Assembly: GCF_014200455.1 (NCBI RefSeq)
Contig: NZ_JACHBW010000004.1
Coordinates: 124,001 to 188,000, forward strand
Source of the DNA: Paraburkholderia bannensis
GTDB lineage: Bacteria > Pseudomonadota > Gammaproteobacteria > Burkholderiales > Burkholderiaceae
Reading direction: 5' to 3'
Length of the DNA stretch: 64,000 bases
Part shown: piece after piece, positions 18,076 to 26,415 of the stretch
Numbering within the stretch: the first letter of the stretch is position 1
Layout: every line of letters starts with the position of its first letter
Made by a program: the position numbers and the translations under genes
The notes under the pieces: generated by a model
Told to the model about the DNA's origin: nothing
Databases searched by the model: none
Seen by the model: the letters and a program-made list of their open reading frames with translations, nothing else

Positions 18076-21000
18076 TCAATCGAGACTCAACTCATCGAGC
18101 AACGCATCGAGCTTGTCGAGCGACGCAGCCGTTGTGGATCTACCACGCAGGCTCTCCACATTCGCGCTGAAGGCTCGCAACGTCGGCGCCTCGAATACGG
18201 TGCGCAGCGGCAATTCGACGTCGAAGCTCGCCGAGATGCGCGCGACCAGACGCGTGGCCAGCAACGAGTGGCCGCCGAGCGCGAAAAAGTCGTCGCCCGG
18301 CGCGACCGGCGCGACGCCGAGCAGCGTCTGCCAGATCTGCGCCATCTCGTCCTCGAAGGCAGTGCGCGGTTCGTCGACGGCGTCGGCGCGGCTCGCGTCG
18401 TCCGCCGGTTCGGGCAGCGCGCGACGGTCGAGCTTGCCGTTCGGCGTGAGCGGCATGTCATCGAGGATCGTGATGTGCGACGGCTGCATATAAGCCGGCA
18501 AGCGGCTCGCCAACGCGGCGCGCAACAACGGCACGTCGGGCGTCGCGTCGGCGCTTGCGCACACGTAGGCGAGCAGACGCAAGCCGCCCGCCCCTTCGCG
18601 CGCGATCACGGCCGCCTGACGCACGCCGGGTTCAGCCGCGAGCACGGCTTCGATCTCGCCGGGCTCGATACGGAAGCCGCGCACCTTCACCTGCTGATCG
18701 ATCCGGCTCAGATACTCGACGCCGCCGTCCGCGCGCCAGCGCGCCAGGTCGCCGCTGCGATACATGCGCGCGCCGGGCGTCGTCGCGCACGCGATCGGAT
18801 CGGGCACGAAGCGCTCGGCGCTCAATGCCGCGCGCCGGTGATAGCCGCGTGCGAGCCCCGCGCCGCCGATGTACAACTCGCCGGCCACGCCTACCGGCGC
18901 GGGCTGCAGCGCCGCATCGAGCACGTACAGCGTGGTGTTGGCGATCGGCCGGCCGATCGATTGATTGACGGGATCGACCGTGTCGATGCGCGCCGCGCTG
19001 GTCCAGATGGTCGCCTCGGTGGGACCGTACAGGTTCCACAGTTGCGCGCCGGGCAGCGCGAGCGCGCTGGCGAGATCGGCGGGCAGCGCTTCGCCGCCGC
19101 AGAACATCCGCATGCCGGGCGACGGCTGCCAGCCGGCTTCGACGAGCAACCGCCAGGTCGCGGGGGTGGCCTGCATGACGGTGGCGTCGGCGAGCGCGCG
19201 CATCAGGAACGCGGGGTCGCGCGCTTCGTCGTGTCGCGCGAGATGCACGCGGGCGCCGACGATCAGCGGCAGCACGAGTTCGAGCACGGCGATGTCGAAC
19301 GATAGCGACGTCACCGCGAGCAACGTGTCGGCGGCGGTGAGGCCCGGCGACAGTTGCATCGCCTGCATGAAGTTGGCGAGCGTGTCGTGCGTGATGACGA
19401 CGCCCTTCGGACGTCCGGTCGAGCCGGACGTGTAGATCACGTACGCGGCTTGAGAGAGGGCGACCGATGCGGGTAGCGGTTCGGTTTCGGTTTCGGTTTC
19501 GGTCGCAAGCGTTTCATCGACCGCTCCATCCGGCGAGACGATCAGGACCGCAGGCGACGCAGGCAAACGCGCGCGGCCCACCTCGTCGGCGATCGCGGCG
19601 CGCACGCCGGCGTCCTCCAGCACGTACGCGATCCGGTCGAGCGGATATTCGGGGTCGAGCGGCACGTATGCCGCGCCCGCCTTCCACACCGCCATCATCG
19701 CGACCGGCATGTCGGCCGACCGCTGCATCGCGATCGCGACGCGATCCTCTTTGCCGATGGCCAACGCGCGCAACCGATGCGCGAGACGATCGCTGCGCCG
19801 CTCCAGCTCTGCATAGTCGAGCCGCACGTCGCCGCACATGACGGCGATCGCCGCCGGCACAGCCTGCGCACGCCGCGCGATCAGCCGATGCACCGGCTCG
19901 CTCACCGCAGCGAGACGCGGGCCGACGCTGTCACGCTCGAACACCGCACGCTGCGCCGCGTCGAGCAGGCCGATCTCGCCGAGCGAAACGATCGACGGGT
20001 CCGCGAGCTGCGCGGCGATTTCCCGCAGCTGCACGGCCAGCCGCTCGACCGCCGCGCGCTCGAAGCGCGTCGTGTCGAAACCGAGCCGCACACGCAGTTC
20101 CGGTTCGACGGTCGCGACGGCGCTCATCGCATAGCCGGTCGTCTCGACGGTCGCGATTTCGCTGTAGCGCAACGCGCGCGGGTCTTCGGCGTGCTCGTGC
20201 AGCGAGCTGTCGAGCGGATAGTTTTCGAACACCAGCAGCGTATCGAACAGCACGCCGCCGCCGGTGCGCAGACGCTGGATCTCCGCGAGCGGCATGTGTT
20301 CGTGTTCGCGCAGCGCGAGATTTTCGTCCTGCAACGCGCGCAGCCATGCATCGCGATGTTCGGCAGGCGCGACCTCGCGCACGATCGGCAGCGTGTTGAT
20401 GAAGAGGCCGACCATCTCCTGTGCACCCGGCAACGCTTCGGGACGGCCGGCGACAGTCGCGCCGAACGCGACCGCGGTCTGGCCGGTATAGCGTTGCAGC
20501 AGCACGAGCCACGCGCCCTGCAGCAGCGTGTTGAGCGTGATGCGCCGGGTGCGCGCGAAGGCGGCGAGCGCGTCGGTTTGGGTCTGGGTCCAGTTGATGT
20601 CGACGTGGTCGTGGCGAGCGGCGTCGGCCGGCTTGTCGAGTTCGTCGAGTTTGCTCACCGGCGTCGGCAACGCCGCCGCCAGCAGCGTCGGCGCGGATGG
20701 CGCGTTCACACGAGCACGCCAGAACTCGCGACCTGCCTCGTCGAGCGATGCACGCTGCACGCTCAGCCAGCCGATGTAATCGCGATAGCGCGGCATCGGC
20801 GCGGACCCCATGGCGGCGTCGGGATCGCGATAGCGCGCGACCACTTCGGCCAGCACGCGCGCGCTGCTCCAGCCGTCCAGCAGCAGGTGATGGCGCGTCC
20901 ACAGGAAACGGTGACGCCGGTCCGGCAGCAGGACCAGCGCGGCGCGCATCAACGGCGCGCGGGCCAGGTCGAACGGCGTCTCGCGATGTTCTTTCGCGAG

Positions 21001-24000
21001 ACGCGCGAGATCGGCGGCCGCATGCGTCGATGCGCTCAGGTCGTGCCGCTCGATCGGCATGCGCGCGGCGCGGTCCACCCATTGCAGCGCAATCTCGTCG
21101 CCGTCGGCATCCATCACGCCCGACGTCGCGCGAATCGCAGTGCGCAGCACGGGATGACGCTGCAAGGTCGCTTGCCACGCTGCTTCGAAACGCGCGATGT
21201 CGAGCGATTCCAGCGTCAGCGCGAACTGATTCAGATAGCGGGCTTCGTCCGGTGCGTACTGCACTTCGAACAGGATGCCGCGTTGCATGGGCGATAGGGG
21301 GTAAAGGTCCTCGACGCGGGCACGTGATGCGGGCAGGGCTGCGACTTGGGTTGCCTGGGCCGCTTGTATGAAACCAGGCGGCGCGGCCGGGAAATCCACC
21401 GGTGCGAGCGTCGCGAAACCATCCTGCGTGCAAAGCGCGATCAGTTCGCGCAGCGACGCGAGGAACGCTGCGGCGACCGCTTCGATTTGCGGTTGCGCGC
21501 ACCGTCTGGTGTCGAAAGTCCAGTCGGCGTGAAGCTGACCGCCCTGCACGCGCGCATCGAGCGCGAGCGCGACAGGCGGCGGCGCCAGCGGATCGCGCTC
21601 GGCGCCGCGCGGCTCGTCGCTCAACGCGAACAGGCCTGAGCTATCGACACCGGCATCGACGCGCCCGAGGTAGTTGAAACGCAGCGTCGGCAACGGCAAT
21701 GCGCGCAGTCGCGCCTGTGTCGTCGGATCGCCGAGTTCGCGCAACAGGCCGAAGCTCACGCCGTCATCGGGCAGCGTGTGACGGCGCTGGCGATTACGGT
21801 CGAGTGCCGTCGCGAGATCCCCATCGGCGTGCAGCGCGACCGGATAGAGGCTGGTGAACCAGCCGACGCTGCGGGCCGCGTCGGGTGCGTCGCGATAGCT
21901 CGCGAGCTCGTCGCGGCCGTGGCCTTCGACTTCAGTCCAGACGGTTGCGTCCTTGGTTCCGGCGACGCGCGCGAGCGCTTGTGCGAACGCGGTCAGTAAC
22001 AGATCGTCGATATGCAGACGACGGTCGATGCCGGGCAATGCGAGCAACTCGTGCGTCGCCACGGCGTCGAGCACAACGCGTACGGCGGCGAGCGGTGCTT
22101 CGGCGCGTGCGGTGTGGGCGTGTTCGAGGTCGCCTTCGTGGGCACCTTCGTGGCCACTGCCCTCGCTGCTTTCGTGACGACTTGAGTGGCGGCGGTCGCG
22201 ATCGCCTTCATGGGCCTGTTCGCGCCGGGTCGCATCAAGCGAATCAAGCGAATCAAGCGGCCAGGGTGTGACGCCCTCGCCTGCCGCGAGCCATGCATCG
22301 GCCGATGCATTCAGTGCGCCGCTCGCCAGCCGTCGTTGCCAGTCGGCTGCCCAGGCTTGCGCGCCGATGCCCGGTTCAGGCAGGTCGGCGGCGCGGCCCG
22401 CCAGTGCCGCGCGGTATGTCTGCTCCAGTTCGTCGATCAGGATGCGCCAGGACACGCCGTCGACAGCGAGGTGGTGGATCGCGACGAAGAGGCGCTCGCT
22501 TCGGTTGCCGTTGCTATTGCCGCTCTCAAAGCCTTCAACAGCAAGCGGCGGCAGGCTCACATGCAACGCCCGCAACAACACGCCATTAGCCGGATCCAGA
22601 CTGCGCTGAGCAGCATCGCATTGACGCGTCAAATCGCGCGCATCGACGGCAGAAACGTGAGTAATGCAAGACGCACCCGCCTGCGCATCCGCGCGCGATT
22701 GCGCCTGCCAACGCCCATCCGCGCCACGGACAAAGCGCGCGCGCAGCCCATCATGACGCGCGATCAGCGCCGCAAACGCCGCATCCAGCGCACGCGGATC
22801 GAGCGGCGTCAAACAACGCAACAACACAGATTGATTCCAGTGCGCGGGATTCGGCAGATCGAGCGCAAAGAAGCGCGACTGCGCGGGCGTCAACGCCGTC
22901 TGCGCAACCGCGTGTTGCGCCACTCCCGACTTCGCCTTGGCACCCGCGGCAGACGCCGCCAGCGGCACCGCCACCTGCGCCAACGCCGCGATCGTCTGCT
23001 GCTCGAACACCTGACGCGGCGTGAGCTTGAGCCCCGCGCGCCGCGCGCGTCCGATGATCTGCAAGCTGAGAATCGAGTCGCCGCCGAGGTCGAAGAAATT
23101 CGCATGACGGCCGACCGACGGCAAACGCAGCACCTGCTGCCAGATATCGGCCAGCGTGCGTTCGGTGTCGCCTTGCGGCGCCTCGTCGCCGGGCGTGGTT
23201 TCGACGCTCGGCTGCGGCGCCGGCAACGCGCGCCGGTCGAGCTTGCCGTTCGGCGTGAGCGGCATGCGCCCGATCGCGATCACATGCGCGGGCATCATGT
23301 AGTCCGGCAACTGCGCGGCGAGGTGCGCGCGCAACGCGGCGGGTTCCGTCTGCCGTCCCGCCGCGCCGACCACGTACGCGAGCAGTTGATACGCGCCGTC
23401 GTCGCGCGTCGCGGCGATCACTTCGGCCTGCGCGACGTCCGGATGTTCGCGCAGCACATGAGCGACCTCGCGCGGCTCGACGCGATAGCCGCGAATCTTG
23501 ACCTGATCGTCCGCGCGGCCGACGAACAACACCGAGCCATCGGCGGTCCAGCGCGCGCGATCGCCGCTGCGATACAGACGCTCGCCGGTGCCGCGCGGGT
23601 CCGGCACGAAACGCTCGGCGCTCAGATCCGGCCGTCCGAGATAGCCGCGCGCGACACCCGGACCGCCCAGATACAACTCGCCTTCGACGCCCACCGGCAC
23701 CGGTTCGAGACGCGCATCGAGAATCTGCGCATACGCGTTCGGCAACGGCCGCCCGATCGGCACTTCCGCGCCGGGGTTGCCCTCGCCGACCTGGGTGGCC
23801 AGCACGCCAACCGTCGTTTCGGTCGGCCCGTAGTGATTGAAAATCCGGCACGCGGGCTTCAGCGCGCGCACCCGCTCGACCAGCGACGCGGGCAGCGGTT
23901 CGCCGCCGAGCACCAGCGCCCTGGCGGGCAACGCGTCGGCCGCGCATTCGGCCTGCAGCAGCGCGCCCAGATGACCCGGCACGATCTTCAGCACGTCGAT

Positions 24001-26415
24001 GCGATGACGCGCGATGTAATCGGCGAAGCGGCCCGGATCGAACGCGCAATCGGCGTCGGGCAGATAGAGCACGGAGCCGCTGCACAGCGCGCCGAACAGC
24101 ACGGTATGGCCAAGGTCGGCGGCGACGGTCGAGACCATCGCCATGCGCAGGCTCGCGTCCCATGCAAAGCGCTCGATCACGCCCTGGGTGTAGTCGGCGA
24201 GCGCGCCGTGGCTGACCACGACGCCTTTGGGTTTGCCGGTGGAGCCCGAGGTGTAGATCAGGTACGCGGCCTGATGCGGGTGGATGGACGGCGCGATGAA
24301 CGGGGCTTCGTCCGACGCGGCGTCATGCGGCTGTGCATTGCCGTTCGAAGCGGTGTTGTCCGCAGCGTGTCGATCCGGCGACGGCGCTGCATGAGAAACA
24401 GCCTCATCGGCCAGCGGACTCGCCGCTACACCCGTCAACACCAACGGCGCGCTGCCCGCCGCGCGCAACGCATCGACACCTTCACCGAAACCGAGCGCGC
24501 ACATCGCACCGCTGTCCGCGAGCATCTCCGCCAGACGCGCGGGCGGCGCGGCGGGATCGAGCGGCACATACGCGGCGCCGCTCTTCATGATCGCGAGCAG
24601 GCCCATCGCGAAAGCCGCCGAACGCGGCGCGCACAACGCGATGCGTTTGTCGGCGCACGCGCCGAGTGCGATCAGCCGTTGCGCGATGCGATCGGTGGCG
24701 GCATTCAGTTCGGCGCGCGATACCTCGCCGCCCGCATCCGTATGCAAGGCCGGCGCATCGGCATCGGCAGCGACCAGCGCGCGCCACGCCGACAGCACGT
24801 CGCCATGCGGCCACGCGCGCGCCGCGCCGGTCGCGCCGTCGCGCGCGCCCGGCAGCGTCAGCTTGCCGACCGGCGTGCGCGGCTCGGCGGCGATCTGCGC
24901 GGCGATGCCCGCGAACGCATCCGCGAGACGCTGGATCGTCGCGCGATCGAACAGTTCGCTCGCGTAACTCACCACGCCTTCGATGCCGTCCGGCAGATCG
25001 GTCACGTCGAGACCGACGTCGAAGCGGGTCGCGTCGTCGTCGAGCGCGAGCGGCGTCATCGTCAGGCCGCCCGGCAACGTATGCGCGACGAGCGGCAACT
25101 GCTGCGTGAACTTCACCTGGAACAGCGGATTCGCGCACAGGCTGCGATCCGGCTGCAACGCTTCGACGATCTGTTCGAACGGCACGTCCTGATTGGCGTG
25201 CGCGTCGAGCATCGCCTGATGCGTGGCGGCGAGCAGCGCGTCGAACGATTGCTCCGGCGTGGGCGTCGCGCGAATCACCAGCGTGTTGACGAAAAACCCG
25301 ACCAGTGGCGCGAGTTCGGCTCGTGCGCGGTTCGCGCTCGGCACGCCGACGCGGATGTCGGTCTCGCCGCTCAAGCGCGCGAGCACCGCGTGCAGCACCG
25401 TCAAGAGCACGTTGAAGAGCGTCGTGTCGTGCGCGAGCGCCAGCGCGCGCAGTTGCGCCGACAACGCAGCGGGCAACGTGAAACGCAGCCGCGCGCCGAC
25501 GAAGCTTTGCACCGCGCCGCGCGGACGATCGGTCGCGAGCGGCAGGCGCGCGCCGTTTGCGCTGCTTGCGCTGTTTGCGTTTCCTGCACCACCCGCGCCA
25601 CCCGCACCACCCGCACCACCCGCATCATCGGTTTCATTCGCGCCGAGCTGCTTGCGCCAGTAGCCAAGCTGACGTTCGAACACCCCCGTGCCCGCGAGAT
25701 CGCGTTGCCACAGCGTGTAGTCCGCGTACGTGACAGGCAAGGCCGGCAGCGATGTCGCCGCTGCTTGCGCCGCGCCTGCATCGGCATCCGACCCGGTCAG
25801 CGCCGCGTACACCGTGCACAGTTCGCGCAGCATCACCTCGCCGGACCAGCCGTCCGACACGATGTGATGCATGGTCAGCGCGAGCCAGTGGCAATCGTGC
25901 GCCAGCGCGATCAGGCGCGCGCGCAACAGCGGCGGCGCGGCCAGATCGAACGCACGGTTGGCGTCTTCGCGCGCGAGCGCCTCGGCTTGCGCCTCGCGCT
26001 CCGCTTGGGGCAACGCGCGCAGATCGCTGAACGCGAGCGGCGCGTCGACCTGCGGCACGACCGTCTGCCACGGCACGCCGGCCGTGTCTTCCGCATAACG
26101 GCTGCGCAGCGTGTCGTGACGCGCGATCAGCAGATCGAGACTGCGTTGCAGCGCGGCGCGATCGAGCGCGCCGTCCATGCGCAGCAGGCCGGAGATATGG
26201 AATGCCGATTCCGCGCCGCCGAGGCGCGATACGAACCACATCCGCTGCTGCTGGAACGACAGCGGACGCTGCGCGTGCAGCGTCTTCGCGGGCACGATCG
26301 GCAGCATCGCGAAATCGATGCCTCTTTGCGCCAGAGCGGTCAGCAAACGGCCGCGCGCATCCGGCGCGAGCGCGGCGATACGATGCGCCAGCGCGTGTTT
26401 ATCGAACTGCTGCAT
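18076..26415 (-). CDS. NRPS-2, siderophore synthetase, C-A-T-E-C-A-T
   Basis: A 2779-residue two-module synthetase. Module 1: C (HHIVSDG near residue 182), A (IYTSGSTGKPKGV near 720, NHYGPTETT near 861), T (FFDLGGDSI near 1110), E (HHLAVDG near 1313, FNYLGR near 1580). Module 2: C (YPLSPMQRG near 1702, HHLLLDG near 1843; it follows an E domain, so DCL type), A (IYTSGSTGRPKGV near 2325, NLYGPTEAT near 2463), T (FFALGGHSL near 2710). Pocket residues read by eye give DLTKVGHVGK (Asp or beta-hydroxy-Asp, epimerized to D) and DILQFGLIWK (one residue from the Gly code DILQLGLIWK). ATG 26415 overlaps the NRPS-1 stop by one base, so the two are coupled. Several in-frame short repeats sit in loops and linkers. 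Confidence 0.95.
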   Translation of the reverse strand: MQQFDKHALAHRIAALAPDARGRLLTALAQRGIDFAMLPIVPAKTLHAQRPLSFQQQRMWFVSRLGGAESAFHISGLLRMDGALDRAALQRSLDLLIARHDTLRSRYAEDTAGVPWQTVVPQVDAPLAFSDLRALPQAEREAQAEALAREDANRAFDLAAPPLLRARLIALAHDCHWLALTMHHIVSDGWSGEVMLRELCTVYAALTGSDADAGAAQAAATSLPALPVTYADYTLWQRDLAGTGVFERQLGYWRKQLGANETDDAGGAGGAGGAGGAGNANSASSANGARLPLATDRPRGAVQSFVGARLRFTLPAALSAQLRALALAHDTTLFNVLLTVLHAVLARLSGETDIRVGVPSANRARAELAPLVGFFVNTLVIRATPTPEQSFDALLAATHQAMLDAHANQDVPFEQIVEALQPDRSLCANPLFQVKFTQQLPLVAHTLPGGLTMTPLALDDDATRFDVGLDVTDLPDGIEGVVSYASELFDRATIQRLADAFAGIAAQIAAEPRTPVGKLTLPGARDGATGAARAWPHGDVLSAWRALVAADADAPALHTDAGGEVSRAELNAATDRIAQRLIALGACADKRIALCAPRSAAFAMGLLAIMKSGAAYVPLDPAAPPARLAEMLADSGAMCALGFGEGVDALRAAGSAPLVLTGVAASPLADEAVSHAAPSPDRHAADNTASNGNAQPHDAASDEAPFIAPSIHPHQAAYLIYTSGSTGKPKGVVVSHGALADYTQGVIERFAWDASLRMAMVSTVAADLGHTVLFGALCSGSVLYLPDADCAFDPGRFADYIARHRIDVLKIVPGHLGALLQAECAADALPARALVLGGEPLPASLVERVRALKPACRIFNHYGPTETTVGVLATQVGEGNPGAEVPIGRPLPNAYAQILDARLEPVPVGVEGELYLGGPGVARGYLGRPDLSAERFVPDPRGTGERLYRSGDRARWTADGSVLFVGRADDQVKIRGYRVEPREVAHVLREHPDVAQAEVIAATRDDGAYQLLAYVVGAAGRQTEPAALRAHLAAQLPDYMMPAHVIAIGRMPLTPNGKLDRRALPAPQPSVETTPGDEAPQGDTERTLADIWQQVLRLPSVGRHANFFDLGGDSILSLQIIGRARRAGLKLTPRQVFEQQTIAALAQVAVPLAASAAGAKAKSGVAQHAVAQTALTPAQSRFFALDLPNPAHWNQSVLLRCLTPLDPRALDAAFAALIARHDGLRARFVRGADGRWQAQSRADAQAGASCITHVSAVDARDLTRQCDAAQRSLDPANGVLLRALHVSLPPLAVEGFESGNSNGNRSERLFVAIHHLAVDGVSWRILIDELEQTYRAALAGRAADLPEPGIGAQAWAADWQRRLASGALNASADAWLAAGEGVTPWPLDSLDSLDATRREQAHEGDRDRRHSSRHESSEGSGHEGAHEGDLEHAHTARAEAPLAAVRVVLDAVATHELLALPGIDRRLHIDDLLLTAFAQALARVAGTKDATVWTEVEGHGRDELASYRDAPDAARSVGWFTSLYPVALHADGDLATALDRNRQRRHTLPDDGVSFGLLRELGDPTTQARLRALPLPTLRFNYLGRVDAGVDSSGLFALSDEPRGAERDPLAPPPVALALDARVQGGQLHADWTFDTRRCAQPQIEAVAAAFLASLRELIALCTQDGFATLAPVDFPAAPPGFIQAAQATQVAALPASRARVEDLYPLSPMQRGILFEVQYAPDEARYLNQFALTLESLDIARFEAAWQATLQRHPVLRTAIRATSGVMDADGDEIALQWVDRAARMPIERHDLSASTHAAADLARLAKEHRETPFDLARAPLMRAALVLLPDRRHRFLWTRHHLLLDGWSSARVLAEVVARYRDPDAAMGSAPMPRYRDYIGWLSVQRASLDEAGREFWRARVNAPSAPTLLAAALPTPVSKLDELDKPADAARHDHVDINWTQTQTDALAAFARTRRITLNTLLQGAWLVLLQRYTGQTAVAFGATVAGRPEALPGAQEMVGLFINTLPIVREVAPAEHRDAWLRALQDENLALREHEHMPLAEIQRLRTGGGVLFDTLLVFENYPLDSSLHEHAEDPRALRYSEIATVETTGYAMSAVATVEPELRVRLGFDTTRFERAAVERLAVQLREIAAQLADPSIVSLGEIGLLDAAQRAVFERDSVGPRLAAVSEPVHRLIARRAQAVPAAIAVMCGDVRLDYAELERRSDRLAHRLRALAIGKEDRVAIAMQRSADMPVAMMAVWKAGAAYVPLDPEYPLDRIAYVLEDAGVRAAIADEVGRARLPASPAVLIVSPDGAVDETLATETETETEPLPASVALSQAAYVIYTSGSTGRPKGVVITHDTLANFMQAMQLSPGLTAADTLLAVTSLSFDIAVLELVLPLIVGARVHLARHDEARDPAFLMRALADATVMQATPATWRLLVEAGWQPSPGMRMFCGGEALPADLASALALPGAQLWNLYGPTEATIWTSAARIDTVDPVNQSIGRPIANTTLYVLDAALQPAPVGVAGELYIGGAGLARGYHRRAALSAERFVPDPIACATTPGARMYRSGDLARWRADGGVEYLSRIDQQVKVRGFRIEPGEIEAVLAAEPGVRQAAVIAREGAGGLRLLAYVCASADATPDVPLLRAALASRLPAYMQPSHITILDDMPLTPNGKLDRRALPEPADDASRADAVDEPRTAFEDEMAQIWQTLLGVAPVAPGDDFFALGGHSLLATRLVARISASFDVELPLRTVFEAPTLRAFSANVESLRGRSTTAASLDKLDALLDELSLD
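19481..19504. repeat. Four 6-bp tandem units in NRPS-2
   Basis: TCGGTT units at 19481-19486, 19487-19492 and 19493-19498, plus a diverged TCGGTC at 19499-19504. In the minus-strand frame they encode Thr-Glu repeats just before the A3 loop of the second A domain, a surface loop. Confidence 0.85.
22232..22258. repeat. Three 9-bp tandem units in the NRPS-2 epimerase
   Basis: GAATCAAGC units (first one GCATCAAGC) encode Leu-Asp-Ser repeats at the edge of a His/Glu/Gly-rich insertion of roughly 40 residues inside the E domain. Confidence 0.85.
25588..25623. repeat. Four 9-bp tandem units in the first C domain of NRPS-2
   Basis: ACCACCCGC units (one GCCACCCGC) encode a Gly-Gly-Ala run followed by an Asn/Ala/Ser stretch, between HHIVSDG and the later conserved C-domain motifs. 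Confidence 0.85.

Noticed and set aside
18076..18120. A thioesterase at the end of NRPS-2
   Set aside because: The protein ends right after its T domain and a short tail; there is no GxSxG domain here or at the end of NRPS-3, which ends in an E domain.
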